Notes: generated by a model not told the origin, from the sequence alone. 64,000 nt of DNA from Mixophyes australis (GCA_036250195.1 JAVHZZ010000006.1:191517850-191581849); one strand, 5' to 3'. Shown: positions 1 to 13,195, counted from the first letter of the stretch. Numbers and translations are program-made.

Positions 1-1684
1 GCTTTATTATTGTAATAAACAATGTTCTCTTTTTATTTTATTTCAATTTGAATAAACTTTTTGCATTTTTTATTTTAGTAAAAGTGGAACTAGAAGCCCA
101 GACTTGGGCATGTGTGAACCAGCAATGCCAGGTCATGCACTGAGGGAACTAGACTGGCTGGTAAAGAGGTAAGGTCATGCCAGAAAATACCACCGGGGAG
201 CTGCCCCTCTATTGTTTGCAGTAAATTGCAGCGACAGAATGTTTTCTAGTGCAACAATAAGCGGCTACAGAAAACTATTTATGAACAGCCCGTTCACAGA
301 TAGACCCTAGGTGCATACTGATACATGCGACTTGTTCATTCCATCAAACTATATACCGTCAGGGCTATATTTAATGGTGCCTATGCTGAAAGCATAGGAG
401 ACAGTTCTCTTGGTGCTGGGGTGCTCAGGCACCCCAATATTTGTGCTGGCACATAAGTTCTTTGCAATATTACTCAAAATATTCTTCCAGGTCTCTTCTT
501 TACTTGTACAAGCTAAGAAAAACACAGATATTTGGAGCGAGATCTACAGGCAAACTTGGGACTTCAGGTAGTTGGGGCTTGGTATACAAGCAGAGGAGGG
601 ATACATGTGACACTTGTAGCATTCAGTATAAGAGACCTGTCCTTTTCAGTACTCTATTTGGGTAAGTGAGAAATCGGTCATATTTGGAGCATTTTGAAAA
701 AAAAACAAAAGGAAAACTCGTTTGTTAGATTGGGAAAACAGTGCACCAGGAAGAGATCTGACATTTAGAGTGTTTTGTACACAAAGTATTTTAAGGTTTG
801 CAGATATAAGAATGTGGGGACAAAACTTGTGGGACAGTTAAATTCAGCACATACAAAACCTCTCTCTTGTTGACACCTATCACTGAATCACAATATTAAT
901 GAACTCCTCTACAAGTGTCTTACCTCAAGGGTGGATGCAGCACAGCGTCTATTAACTCATTCCTACTTCTGCCAAACCAAACACACAAACAAAAACACAG
1001 GATAAGCTTTGATGGTGGAGCTGTACTGAGAATTCTGTTCAATTTCATACACCCCAGGAGAACAAACAACACTACAGATACTGACAGCGCCACCATGTGC
1101 TCTAATACTACAGGCTCATAAGAAATGGTAACATATGGACCACAGGCCCTACACATGTGCCTATAACTGTGTAAATCTGCGCATTTATCGTGACAGGTAA
1201 ACATTCCCACAATAGGTTTTACGTGCGTCTATATATATTTTTATTTTATTTTTTTACCTGAAAAAGGTGCATTTTTGTAAAAAGTCAGATTTGAACCATT
1301 GGCATCAGTTTTTTTTTGTTTTTTTTCACAAAAGTCGTTATATAGCTTTAAATATGCACTTCAACCTATTCACAAATAGGCGACCTCACAGATATTTCTA
1401 AAAACACAAATTTAGCGTATATTAGCCGCTTTTTGTTTGTCGTTTTTTATTTTTTGCGTGTGAAAGGTGCCAAGGACAATCTTGGTCTCAGAATTTGAAT
1501 GTGGAACATGTGGTCTTTAGATATCTATCTTATTTACCTGTTTGATTGAGAAAGTTGGCGCTTCTAAACATAGCACAAAGGATACACTGGGTTCTCTATA
1601 TGTGGATTATGTGTTTCATTTAAAGTAACATGGGAAAGCAATACCTTCTCCATTGCCCTAGCTTTATCTGTTCACAAAGGCTAA
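1..1684. other. Downstream flank, no gene seen
   Basis: No exon-like segment, RNA gene or clear repeat boundary was recognised. The stretch is AT-rich with T-runs around 1240-1460. Short open frames here have no recognisable domain and no splice context. Confidence 0.5.
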
Positions 1685-2094
1685 TCCTGTAGACTTGTCC
1701 TGCATTAACCTACTTTTCGTGCTTTACCGCAGTCCCCATAGATCTCTGTGGGGACTACGAGGTTAGTAATTTACTAAGCAGTGAAAAGCATCTCTGCTTG
1801 GCGTTATCCATGGGATCCACTGAAGCCGGAAAGGCTTTGCATGATCCCCCGCTGGGTCATATCCTATGCGCATGTACGAACTTTAATCATGCATGCGCAG
1901 TTCAGATTCTGCCTTCGATGGCTGCTTTATGCTCAAACACTTCTAGTAAGACTGGGTTCTTCTCTGGGGCTCCCCGAGTAGCCTGGCATAGCATTATAAA
2001 GGATAATTGCACAATAATAGACCCCCCTAGTCCCTTAGGTCAATTGGCTACACAATTGCCCTGTGGAGCAACTAGAGTAGTCAGGCGTTTATAA
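1685..2094. repeat. Dispersed repeat, copy 1 (partner near 6.6-7.0 kb)
   Basis: Shares a series of short blocks with 6640-6910: a segment around CCATAGATC with TGGGGACTACGA, a block where GGATCCACTGAAGCC corresponds to a GGATT..GCTGAAGCC block, and a GCGCATG-rich stretch. The order of blocks is the same in both. It is probably an old non-autonomous transposon; ends and family were not determined. Confidence 0.4.
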
Positions 2095-2236
2095 ATTAAC
2101 TTTATGTAGAATTATTTTTTAACATCCATGAGGAAGAGGTTTTATTAACCCTAGTTTTAGGCAATTTGGTGTTTATTCGTACAATTTAACACCATTTATT
2201 TCAAACACGTTAAATAAATTTAAAATAGGTTTTCAT

Positions 2237-2365
2237 ATGGAGTGAATGAATGTTAATTTTAAAAAGTACATGTCTTCACTAGTAATGTTAACTATGACAG
2301 AAGTGTCTTAGTCAACATTACCAGTGAAGACATGTACTTTTTAAAATTAGTTCACTCCATGGAGA
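2237..2365. repeat. Imperfect hairpin (inverted repeat about 50 bp per arm)
   Basis: The left arm (AAAAAGTACATGTCTTCACT within it) is repeated in inverse at 2310-2365 (AGTGAAGACATGTACTTTTT), with a loop of about 20 bases around 2290-2310. The outer ends pair as TGGAGTGAA and TTCACTCCA. Looks like a small foldback element; family unknown. Confidence 0.7.
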
Positions 2366-4157
2366 CCTTTGGTACATGTATGGGTAAGAAATGGGCACAG
2401 ACTGACGTTTTTTACTTGAAAAGTCACAGCGCCAAACAGCAGCCCATTCTTGCTCCGTTGTCCTGAATGTGCCGCATATGCCAAGTCAGGTTTGCATAAA
2501 AGGTCATATTGGTTCAAATCACTAAATGGCTAGAACAGGTAAATAGTGCCTTCATTAGTAAGGGTTGAATTACATTGTTCCTCTTTTTGGCAAACAGGTT
2601 GTGTACTGACTATTAATTCTAATATGTTTTACAAGTGCAATTCCAGATTACAATCACATATAGACAATAAAGCACATCAAAGTACATTAATAAAAACTTT
2701 ACCATGACTTCCAGTTATGGAGCCGCCAGAGTAACACTAAAATGGTTTCCTAAACAGCAAAATGTTACACAAAAAAGGAGCCATTTACTCCTGGAGAAAC
2801 CAGCCTGGGATTGGAGGCCATCCTGCGCAGAATAGTAAGCGTCTTCTAAAATCTACCTCTCTTCCTATTGCTCCTGGAAAGCAACACGGAGCTGCCGTCC
2901 CTACAGAGAGAAGGGAATTACAGATATCAAGCTGGTTATAGCAGCCTGACCCTCGCTACAAGGTAGCACGAGAGTGCAGACAGCATCAGACAGCAAAGTG
3001 TCGAGGACAAAGTGATACAGGTAACCGATGACGACCCTAGAATTTTTGCACTCAACTCTCCAGTCTGCAATTTGGATAAGCCACCAAGAAGGATGCCCTG
3101 GTTATTATGAGTTTGATTAAAAACAGTAAACAAAAACCTGTCCGCCACATTAAATAAACTTACACAATGAGTATTCCTGCAGCTGGGAGTCACCGAACTC
3201 TGAAAAATGAAGAAACAAAAAAAACCCTAGTGCACTTTCATTATTAGCTTTCCAGGTGTTGTAAAACTGCAAACCCCCAGCATGCTGTCAGCCAATAGCA
3301 GACAGGGTGTGTAGAGAATTGTAGTTTTCCAACAGCTGAAGAGCCACAGGTTGTCCAGGGCTGGTTCAGAGCTTTGGGAGCAGTGACACAGAAACAGGAC
3401 AATTGTCATACTCTGTGCGTTCACTTAAGAGCCCTCCATTTATGGGAGAGGTACAAGAAAAGTTAACTGTATAAATAAGTCAAGGTCCTCTTTAATTACT
3501 TGGATTTAATTTTTTACTAAGGGCATCGTACAGTTGGTTTCTTTATTTTGTTTTTTAACTCCATAAGAGAGAGAGAACTGTTCATGTACGCAACATTAGT
3601 ACAACTAAAAATATATTGCACAATATTTGTGAAGTAAAAAAAAAAAGTTATGATAACATTACTGCTTTTCTATGCAGCACACTCAGTGGTTGAAGTGGAA
3701 GTTTAGAAGTGGCGGTATGGGGAATGTAAGTGAATGGAATTTGATAATTTTACAATCATGACAGTTGGAGAGGTGGCGGTTTGAATACATCCCCACTGTG
3801 ATCACTGATCATACATAAAGCATTTCAATGAGGCGAAGAAAAGTAAACCTGATGTGAAATACGACCACCCTGCTGTTTGATTGAAATGATGAGTTTATTG
3901 CGGCAAACAAATGGCTTGGAATGTGGGACACGCTTTTACAGAACTCTGGCAGCATGCCACAAACAACTTGATATTCACTTGTTTTTAACTACATAGTGGT
4001 CATAGAGGAGATAAGATATCAGAAAATAAAAGCTGGGTGGAAGTGGCGCACAACAAGCAGAGACAAGGGCTACAAAGTACAGAGACTGGCAACCATGGCT
4101 AAAAGGTACAAAGAGAGAGACCAACTCTGTAGTCACAGTGTAGTGGATGAATTCTTG
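2366..4157. other. No gene seen
   Basis: No supported exon. Around 3229-3395 are blocks (AGCATGCTG, TTGTAGTTTTCCAACAGCTG) resembling the decayed hAT MITE type seen at 32021, without clear ends. The remainder is unassigned. Confidence 0.4.
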
Positions 4158-4320
4158 GTGGTAAATTTATCAAGCTGCAGGTTTGAAAAAGTGGAGATGT
4201 TGCCTATAGCAACCAGATTCTAGTTATTTAGTACATTCTACAAAATGACAACTAGATTCTGATTGGTTGCTATAGGCAACATCTCCCCTTTTTAAACCCG
4301 CAGCTTGATAAATTTACCCC
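4158..4320. mobile_element. Palindromic MITE, family A (copy 1)
   Basis: Near-palindrome with ends GGTAAATTTATCAAGCTGCA and its inverse at 4300-4320. The core carries GATGTTGCCTATAGCAACCA and its inverse GGTTGCTATAGGCAACATC. The same element recurs at 19731, 34354, 41266 and 51692. The 34354 copy is flanked by TAA on both sides, which fits a PIF/Harbinger-type MITE. No coding capacity. Confidence 0.8.
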
Positions 4321-5764
4321 TTGGGGACTCTTGATCACCCCTGTGTCTGTTCTATTTAAAGAACCTGTGTTTCCTGTGGCAATAGCTCCTCATGATACGT
4401 CCAGCACTTTTTTGTTGTTGTTTAAAACCAGAACTCTTTAAAAGGTTTAAGTGACAACAAATGTCAGTCATTACATCATATTTAATTATTTACCACAATC
4501 ACAAAAGCCAATTTGGTTATAAGCTAGCAGAACCACCACCATACATTACTTTTTTTTTAATGGTGGGAGGAGACCAGAGATACTGGAAAAACCCCACACG
4601 TACATAGTATGAAATCATACACTGCTGATGAACTAGGTTTTACCTTTCTATGAAATATAGACTTACAAATTTAAAAAGCCATGATAGCCACCATTTAATG
4701 AAACCATGGTGGTAAATGTGCAGAAGTTGTCTGTCGCATAGTATCCAGTCTGTGCATGCACCCAAACCAGATAGCGCTGCCAGACTCAGAATGAGGCAAT
4801 TTAGCCTCATTCAAACAAATCACCTACAGCATTCAGTTTGTAGTCCAAAACCCATTAGCTCTCATAATTAAACTCTTACTTTAATTACCGTACTAAAAAT
4901 GTACATGTGGCCAATGATCACAGTGGTTTTATGCAGTTGGTCATTAGCCAACTAGAATAACTGGGCTTTGGATTTTCCTGTACAACTTGACCAGTGAATC
5001 ACACGATCTGACCAGTTTGGCTACATATGTGCGAGACCAGTTTGGACGTAAAACTGGTCACTCACAGCTCTGGATGAACTCTATCTGCCTATGCATCGAC
5101 AACATTTGCACAAACCTGTCCTGTTTTCTGTGGACCTTTTAATGTACTTACTGCTTCAAAGTCGCTGCGCAAAGCATTGTTTTGACATTGTCACATGAAG
5201 CAGCCTATTAATATTCATGCAGCAATACAGCATACCCTTAAGCCATGTTCATGCTGGTACATAGACTTTAAGAGTTTTTTTTCCTACTGGGTTAGAGGCC
5301 TCTAGAACACGCTTTCAAGACATGGCCAAAACACAAGTAAAAGGATGGGTGGAACGGATATTTTTTTCCCCCCATTCCATGTTGGAGTTAAGGATTATGC
5401 ATTATTTTATACATACTTGCAAATGGTCAAGTAATTAAAAAAAATAAACACCATCCACACAATACAAATTTTGGGGAAGAGTTGTTAAAAAAAACCCAAA
5501 GAAAACAAAAAGACCACAACAATATCTATGGAAAACTAAATAAAACATCTCAACAATAAAAACAATCTGGCCAACAGCTTACTGAACCCAATTACGACAA
5601 CTAATGTATGTCATTTAGTTATTACAAATCATCAGCCCACCTCTCTTCTTGCAAACAGCAATGACCCTGGAATAGTATCTTGTATATTTAGACCAGGACA
5701 GATTGAAGACACACCTGCTGTTGAAGGGCGGAGTTCTATTCAAGGAGGGGGTTTTCCACTTACA
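4321..5764. other. No gene seen
   Basis: AT-rich sequence with A-runs near 5440-5530. No exon, repeat boundary or RNA gene recognised. Confidence 0.4.
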
Positions 5765-5955
5765 CATAAACCATCATCATCATCACCATTTATTTATATA
5801 GCGCCACTGATTCCGCAGCGCTGTACAGAGAACTCATTCACATCAGTCCCTGCCCCATTGGAGCTTACAGTCTAAATCCCCTAACACACACACAGACCCA
5901 GAGAGACTAAGGGCAATTTGATAGCAGCCAATTAACCTACCAGTATGTTTACTCT
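5765..5955 (-). mobile_element. tRNA-derived SINE, 3' part only
   Basis: Reverse copy of the tail of the SINE seen in full at 59080. From high to low coordinate it carries the TTAATTGGCTGC block, GGGGCAGGGACTGATGTGA, CTGTACAGCGCTGCGGAATC, GGCGCTATATAAATAAATGG and the (GAT)n tail. The tRNA-like head is absent (5' truncated). Confidence 0.85.
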
Positions 5956-6597
5956 TTCTTCCAAATAATAACACTTTGGTCACTGTCTCCCACCATTTGC
6001 TCTATTTAGCAGGGTCCCAGCACTCACAATGCAGTTGGAGCTACGGTGCAGGATCTGTCTGTCAAGTAGGGCTGAAAGTTAGTGACATATATAGTTAATG
6101 TGAGTATAGGGATCACAACTATTTAATATAATGGTTATTTAAAATGGAGCATCCTGCTAACGGTGATATAAACTTACATGTATGCAGCTAGGTCAAATAT
6201 ATGTAAAGAATACACACTGCATTCCTGCAACGGTACATGAAGCAGGTACAGAGCATTAATTTACACTAATACCAATCACCTTATGTAGCAGGTGAATGTC
6301 ACACACCATCTGTCTGGTCTTAAAGAGTTCCTTCCATTTCAATGTCAAAACGAATTGTATTAGGTTAATTTACTTACCACTGTTTTTGCCATAGTTTTCC
6401 TTGTCCAGATTGGGTGTGGGAGATACAAGCAAAATAGTGGTTGCTGTTTTGAGGAACATATTTGCATATTATCCCCCTGTCAGTGCAGAGTTAATTAGTA
6501 GGAAGTGTGTTAGCCTCAAAAGTTTAAAAAGGTAAAAAAATAATACCTAAAATGACATGTAAAAAAAAAATATAACATTTAATTTAAAACACCATTC

Positions 6598-7110
6598 TGG
6601 GGGGTCTATGCATTAAGCTAATTTGACACTTAAAAGATGCGCCATCTATGCATTAACAGCCTAACGGAGGAGATTTCACAGAAATCACCTCCATTTAGGC
6701 TAATACCGTGCAGCATTGCGGTCTCCATAGATTAATATGGGGACTGTGATGTTCTCCAATGCATGAAGCTATTATAAGCTTTGCATTACGCAGACAGGTA
6801 ATGCCAGGATGGTGCTACCTGTCATTTCCTATGGGATTCTGCTGAAGCCTACCGGGATTTGCAGAATCCGATGCAGTGGAAGTGATGTGCGCATGTGCAC
6901 AGCACTTCCTCCTTTCACTGCCGGTAAATAGGAAAAATACTTCACAGAACAGGAATTTTGTGCAAGTATTGGAAGGAAGGGGAGGTTTGCTGGATTCGGG
7001 CTGAACATCAATATGTAGCGCAGTGTTCTGCTGCAATACATATTGATAGATTCCACATCCCCACTGTCACCAATGATTCATTAAGCCCTGGATTTTCTTT
7101 TTTGTTTTAG
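6598..7110. repeat. Dispersed repeat, copy 2
   Basis: Related block by block to 1685-2094. Contains an internal inverted pair (CTAACGGAGG and CCTCCATTTAGG near 6660-6700). A decayed non-autonomous element is likely; family unknown. Confidence 0.4.
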
Positions 7111-7132
7111 TGTGGGGAAAAATTCACTTTAA

Positions 7133-7364
7133 GGGGGGTATTCAATTGTTAGGAAATACCGTTGCATAAAAACTACTACCGTTATTACGGTAATAGTTAG
7201 CTGGATTTTAGCTCGCGGCTCAGGGAGCTGCGAGCTGAAATCCAGCGAGAAAATTACCATAGTAACGGTTTTTCCGCGCACTATTACCGTTATTACCGTA
7301 ATAACGGTAATGGTGCGCGGACCGCTGGATTTTCGGCGTTTCCGCTGACAATTGAATACCCCCC
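7133..7364. mobile_element. Palindromic MITE, family B (copy 1)
   Basis: Terminal inverted repeats GGGGGGTATTCAATTGT and ACAATTGAATACCCCCC enclose a near-palindrome rich in CCGTTATTACGGTAATA-type blocks. It belongs with 12598-12810 and 35093-35308, which share the GGGG..ATTCAATT ends. The TTA duplication at the 12598 copy suggests a Harbinger-like element. Confidence 0.8.
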
Positions 7365-8724
7365 ACATGTCTAATCTGAAATACCTACATACACTACAAA
7401 TACGGAAAGCAATCTTGTTATATAACAATAAAGACACACAGGGGCTATTGTCTTCGATAATCCACACCTTTATTTTAAAGATTTTTTTTGGGCACCAGGG
7501 CGGCGCGGAAATGACATATCCACGTCCTGACCTGCTGGGGGTGGGATCGAGATATTAACTAACATGTAGGATAGTGAATAACAAAAAAGAGCATATAAGG
7601 AATCCCTGGAAACTATTTTAAAATGTTATATGTTTATATTTAAATGATCCAATGCTAAATTAAATCCAATCCTAAAAGATCACTTAGCTGGAGTCCAGCA
7701 TTCATGTGGTACATGGGGTCCTCCGACATGTGCTCAGATCTACCTGCTGGCACCTGTCTTTAGTGTGTTCACTACCAAGATCCCTCTGGCATTAATCACT
7801 ATGCTCAGTGCTAGTGTACAGTACGATCCCCATGCTTACAATTTAGACTAAGAAACATAAACACTTGATTGGTTGCAATGAGTCAGTGGCAGAACTATCA
7901 GCGGTGCAGGTGGAGCATTGGATATAGGGCCCGGAGGTGAGGGGGCTGTAGCCGCCACACCCTCTTCTATGGCTGTACTTCACCACTGCCTGCAGCTTTT
8001 GCAAGGAGACCCCACGCAATTCACCCACCAGAACTAGTGGTAACCAGCCAAGGCTGTGTACACTAATGTCCGATACACTTTTGGGAATGAAGACCACATA
8101 ATTTTTTTTTAAATTTAAATATTTATTTTATTATTTTTTTTACAATGCAAAGGTCTATGCTAATGATTATCAGCATGGATCTTGTACTGAAAGGGTGCTC
8201 GACCCCTGCAGCATAGATTTGTGCCAATAATCACAATTGTCACAACTCTATCACAATAATGTTAACACACACCCCGTTCCATATCTAAAAGGCAAAAGGA
8301 GATACCCAATAATCCTGATTCAGTCTTATGCATTCGCATTATTAGTGTGCATCCACAGTACGAAAATGAATGTTTTACACACAAAACAGACTCAACAACC
8401 TCTTTTTTTCTCTTTCCCAATTGGTATCACATGTAGTTTACACACATTCCTAGGGACTGTGGCTCAGCTCTGCGCACCCTTAAAAGATGAAGCCGGTCAT
8501 GATAACACCAACATTCAAAATTTCCTTCCAACAGAAGAGGAGTAGCCTGTTTAGGACACAGTGGATGCGACCTACAAGTGCCATTGTGCAGACACAGAAC
8601 TGTTTTTGTGGAACTGTGTATGGATTTGGCGTCCATTATGGATTGACCAAATTTTGCATGTGATGATGGTCAGATGGGAGTTTTTCTCGCCAGAGTGAGA
8701 TAGGCACGATCATGCAGCGGACCA
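7365..8724. other. No gene seen
   Basis: No supported exon or complete element. Short open frames on both strands lack recognisable domains and look like chance. Confidence 0.4.
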
Positions 8725-9070
8725 CTATTATAATTGTTGTTGATTTGTAAGGTGCGCCATAGTGCCAGGCAGCGGGGAACACAGAACCTACATAAAACAT
8801 GGACATACAAGGCAATCAAACTAAATGTAGATGTAAAAACAAAGGGTACAGGATGACCTGCTTGAGAGAGAGCTTATAGTTTAGTTGGAAAAAGGCAGAG
8901 CTGAGATAAGAAGAACAAATTTGTCCAGAGCAGAGATTAGGAGAGTAGCGAGAGTATATGTTTGTGAGTAGTATAGGTGACAGTAGGGAGCTTCTAGAAC
9001 AGAGATGGGTTTTCAGAGAATGTTTAAAGATTTGAAGGTTGAGTCACATTCTTAGGCGAGTACAGGAGCA
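8725..9070 (-). mobile_element. LINE 3'-end fragment (L2/CR1-like)
   Basis: Collinear in part with the 3' region of the larger copy at 10285-11480: a GGTGCGCCATAGTGCC tail block, ACATACAAGGCAA, and the GGGTTTTCAGAGAATGTTTA block, which corresponds to the GTTTTTAAGGGAACGTTTGA block there. Orientation is minus, because the tail lies at the low-coordinate end. Confidence 0.6.
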
Positions 9071-9109
9071 AATAGTCCATAGACCTTATTCTGGTAGGCC
9101 GGTGGCCCC

Positions 9110-9790
9110 CCATAATGTCATGGGTTTCAGGCGCCGTCCCCGCTGTTTCTCCACGAAGCGGGATGGTTGCCTGACGTCGGGCGCATGCGCTCTGTCTCTT
9201 CCTGTTACTAGATAATGGGACGCTCTTCTGCTCTGGCGATCAGCGTGTCTGACCGCCCCTGTTCTCCTCCAATCACCCGGCAGCAGCCTCTATTTAAAAC
9301 CTGCTCTGGCACCAGAGGCTGGTTTTGACCTGGTTTCCTTTGACTCCTCTCCTGGTTTGTGCCCATTGCTTCCGTTGTGACCCTGGCTTGCTAACTATTA
9401 TGGATTTCTCGTCACCTTTGACCTTGGCCTGTTTGACTTCTCTGTGGATTTCCCTTGTGTAACGCCTGTCTCTGTTTGGTTTGACCCAGACGGTCCTGAC
9501 CATTCCCTATCACTACTCTGGTAACTGTCTAGGTCGACCGTGACCTGCGTACCTCTTGCAGCCAAGCCCAAACCTCCTTGCAAGGGTCCCTGATGAACAC
9601 CAGGGATACGTAAGACTCCGCACCTCCTAGTTCAGTGGTGCTAATACCAGTTGGTGGTCTGAGCATCCTGAGTCCAGCGGCTCTTCGAGTCTGACAATGA
9701 GGCTGCTTGGAGGTCAGAGGCTCTAGGCACATCTCTCGGTGGTGTGACCACATCTCCATTTTGACATTGTCAAACCACTGGGGGATGTGC
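9110..9790. repeat. LTR-like dispersed repeat
   Basis: A GC-rich start (GGCGCCGTCCCCGCTG), a TATTTAAAA block near 9290 and then a long CT/TG-rich tract. The opening blocks recur at 62270-62520 in the same order, so this is a multi-copy element. The layout (GC-rich block, TATA-like motif, pyrimidine-rich tract) resembles an LTR or the 5' region of a retroelement, but no primer site, target duplication or pol gene was seen. Confidence 0.4.
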
Positions 9791-9885
9791 CTATAGCTTT
9801 TCAAGTGCTAGGCTGTCCCAGACACCATTCATTGTACGGTGCCCCGTACATCATTAATTCCCGTTCACCAGTAAACGAATCATAC

Positions 9886-9992
9886 CTCCCAAATGTTCCA
9901 CCAGTGGGACAAAGCTGTCCCGATTGGGATGGTGGAACAGAGCCCTCAAATCAGAACAGTTCCATCTAAATCAGGACAGTTGGAAGGTATGC
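9886..9992. mobile_element. Short palindromic MITE
   Basis: Ends CATACCTCCCAAATGTTCC and an inverse-related end, GGACAGTTGGAAGGTATG, enclose a near-palindrome with AGCTGTCCCGATT and a matching inverse. Small foldback element of unknown superfamily. Confidence 0.6.
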
Positions 9993-10284
9993 ACTATGGA
10001 GATGGTTGTCAGAGAGAGATGAGATATAAGAATGAAAGTCTGCCGAGAACAGAAACCAAAGAACCTCTGTATGGTACAGCGGGATTTCCTGCATCATATA
10101 TTTCATAGATATACTGTATGTTAAATACATCTCTTCATTTTTCCTAAAACTTCCCCAATTCCATATATAACCACAACTTTGACCATGTATTTCAACAAGT
10201 AAAGCTGGGTACACCCTGCAGATGCGATTTCTGTAATGATTTTACCAACAACTGAAAGTTCCAATGAGCATGTAGATTATGTGT

Positions 10285-11480
10285 ACACACCTATTATTAT
10301 TATTATTATCATCTTTTATTTAGATGGCGCCACAAGGGCTCCGCTGCGCCATACATAGAGCATGGAACAAAACATTACACAGCATACAGGCCATAAAAAA
10401 CAAAGTGCAGTAAAGTGCAATAAATTTCCGATCCAGTTGATCATAGGACAAAACATGATACGGCATACAAGACAATACAAAAACAAAGTGAAGTAAATTA
10501 TCAACCCAGTTGAGAGCAGGTACACCGGGCAAGGAGGTATAAGTGACGGCCAGGACACTAAGAAACTAGAGACGGGAACTTGGAGTGGAGAGAACTGAAG
10601 CAAGCTGAACCTGTGCCCAGGAGTTTGGGTGCAACTAAGAGGATCAGAGCGTGCGAGGTGCGAAGGCAAGAGAGAAAATGAGACCAAGGACAGGGGCCTA
10701 GTGACAATGTGTAAAAATGATGTAAGGGTGCTGAGGGCAAAGGTAGCAGAAGGGGGGTGACATGAAGATAAGAGGGCCCTGTTTGCGGGACCTTACAATT
10801 TAGAAGGAAGGGGCAGACTAACAAGCGACACAAAGCGTGGGTCAGGGTGAGTGGAGTAGAAGTCTGAAGGGAGAGATGAACAAGAGTGGGTTGTAAGAGA
10901 AACAGAGGAGAATGAGGAGGGTGAGGAGTACTATGACTGGTGAAGAAGGATCAAACGATGGGTTAAACAAAAGAAGGGTAGGTTCTCTTGAACAGGTGGT
11001 TTTTAAGGGAACGTTTGAAGTTATGCAGGCTGGGAGATAGCCTGATGGAATGAGGTAGATCATTCCAAAGAGGGGGGGGGGAGCACAGGAGTAATTTTAA
11101 ATGCGGTAGGGACAAATGGTAACCAGATGCAAGGTGAGATAGCAGTTGTTAGCTGACCAAAGAGGGGCAAGAGGGAGTATGAATGGAAATAAGGTTGAAG
11201 ATGTAAGGAGCAGTGGAGTTGGAGAGGGCTTTGTAGGCGAGAGTGAGGAGTTTGAAGAGGATTCTGTAGCAGAGGGGAATCCAGTGCAGTGCTTCACAGA
11301 GAGGAAAGGCAGATGCGTAGTCTGGCAACAGAGGAAGATTAGTCTCCCTGCAATATTGAGTATGGACTGAAGACAAGGAGCGAGAGGGTTGTAGGGGGGA
11401 GGGGCAATAACGATTTACCTTCACATCTGTGCTCTTCATCTCTTGGTCATCTGTTGAAAAGATTGTCACTCTGCACACAC
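10285..11480 (-). mobile_element. L2/CR1-like LINE, 3' part of ORF2 plus tail
   Basis: Read on the minus strand, the 11150-11480 segment translates to the end of a non-LTR reverse transcriptase (LHWIPLCYRILFKLLTLAYK, then a PYI block), a motif characteristic of L2/CR1/Rex-type elements. Further on are degraded FERTYPSF-like blocks. The 3' end is a GGCGCCATCTAAATAAA block followed by (GAT/AAT)n near 10290-10310. It has no intact frame and is a dead 5'-truncated copy. Confidence 0.75.
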
Positions 11481-12409
11481 TCTATAGAGATCTTCCTACA
11501 CTGCTGGTCGTGAGTGCGTACACACTTCAAATTTGCCCAACATCGTTCCATCGTTGATAGTGTTTTTTAGTCAGTTTGTAAAGTCAAATCAAATGATACA
11601 ATGTGAACATGAAAAAGTACACACTAATGTAATATATGGCCAAATGGTCCTTTATCGAGTGATCTGCAGGATAATTGCATGAAATTACTGTAGTGTGTGC
11701 CCAGCTTAACACAAATTTTGCTCCAACCACTAAAGTTTTTTCCTGCACAACCTCCCATTATGTTGACTTATCATGACCGCCTTGTGGTTACAAGTCCATG
11801 ACAATGCTCCAGGATTTTTTTTAGATTTCTTACTAATCTGGTCAGAGAAAATAGCTAATGTTTATAGATATATGCTTCCATTAATGTAACAAATAATCTA
11901 CTAATAAAGACAGTACTCTAAATATACTGTGAATATGTATATACCAATCCCACTACAAAGGGTGGCTATCAAATGTAATAATGACTTCTTAATATACTTG
12001 TTCAAAGTGTGGCGAGATTGCAGGTTGTATTTAGTCACTTGTGGAGTACAAAGGTCTTCCTCACATCTACATGTGTTCACATATCTCCTTATTAAGAGCT
12101 CGGTGGTTTTATAGTTATTGGTGTTTAATGTTTAATAACACAAATCAATACCTCAATAGGAAAACATCATTAAAAAATAAGAACAAAAAATACCCCCAAA
12201 AGGTCATGTAGAAACATGAAAAATTACAGAGGCACAGAGCTACAGACTTACCATTTTTCCTGCCACTCAACCTAGCCATAAATATTTCCAACTGCAAGTG
12301 TCCTGGACAGGTCAGTATGGTATGGTATAATATGGATAAGTATACTTCATGTGGTGTGCAGCCACTTTCTGGATATCAGCAGAACAATTTCACACAAGAT
12401 ACACTAAGC
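11481..12409. other. No gene seen
   Basis: No exon, RNA gene or complete repeat recognised. Confidence 0.4.
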
Positions 12410-12557
12410 CAGGCCTGGCCAACCAGTGGCTCTCCAGGTCCTGTGAAACTACAAGCACCAGCATGCTTTTCTAACAGATTGCCAGCCACTTGCTGGCAGG
12501 GCATCCTGGTACTTGTAGTTTCACAACACCTGGAGAGTCACACGTTGGCCACGCCTG
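12410..12557. mobile_element. hAT-type MITE
   Basis: Starts CAGGCCTGGCCAACCAGTGG and ends in an inverse-related CGTTGGCCACGCCTG. The interior is palindromic (GAAACTACAAGCACCAGCAT and its inverse). Flanking octamers CACTAAGC (12402-12409) and CGCTACGC (12558-12565) agree at 6 of 8 positions, as expected of an old 8-bp hAT target duplication. Confidence 0.75.
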
Positions 12558-12597
12558 CGCTACGCAAACTGGTGTACATCATACTTGCCTACTTTTA

Positions 12598-12810
12598 GGG
12601 GCATATTCAATTCCGATCCCGATCCGCGGGATTGCGCCGGAACGGCCGCGAACCTAATCCGCGGTACCGCAATAACGTGGATTTTCGTTCGCAGCCCTAC
12701 GGGCTGCGTACGAAAATCCGCGTTATTGCGGTACCGTATTACTGGCAGTACTGCGCATTTTCCGCGGTAACGCGCGTTACCGCAGATTGGATCGGAATTG
12801 AATATGCCCC
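12598..12810. mobile_element. Palindromic MITE, family B (copy 2), TTA target duplication
   Basis: Ends GGGGCATATTCAATTCCGAT and ATCGGAATTGAATATGCCCC are exact inverse repeats. TTA flanks the element on both sides (12595-12597 and 12811-12813), fitting PIF/Harbinger target-site choice. The interior is a CG-rich near-palindrome (GCGGTACCGCAATAACG and its inverse). Confidence 0.9.
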
Positions 12811-12919
12811 TTAAAGTTAAGACTTTCTAGTCATGTGACCACCGCAGGAGGGGGCGTGACCAACGTCCCTGAAGCTCCTGCTATGAAATGCCGTAATTCA
12901 CAGCATTGCATAGCAGGGG

Positions 12920-13195
12920 GCAGGGCTATTTATATAGCGTTGCCTTATTGTGCAGCACTGTACGGAGTATATTTAATCATTCACAACAGTTCCTGTCCTG
13001 TTGGAGCTTACCGTCTAGACTTCCTACCACACAAACACACACATGGATCCATTTTGTTGGTCAGAAGCCAGTTAACCTAAAAGTATGTTTTTGGACTCTG
13101 GGAGAAAACTGGAGCACCCGGAGGAAACCCACGCAAACACAGGGAGAACTTACAAACTCCACACAGTTAGGGCCTGGGGCAGATGCATGCTTTAG
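12920..13195 (-). mobile_element. tRNA-derived SINE, diverged
   Basis: Minus-strand copy of the 59080 SINE: TATTTATATAGCG tail block, GTTGGAGCTTACCGTCTAGA, GTTAACCTAAAAGTATGTTT and GAGGAAACCCACGCAAACAC, read here as their plus-strand complement. The tRNA-like head is decayed beyond about 13160. Confidence 0.8.
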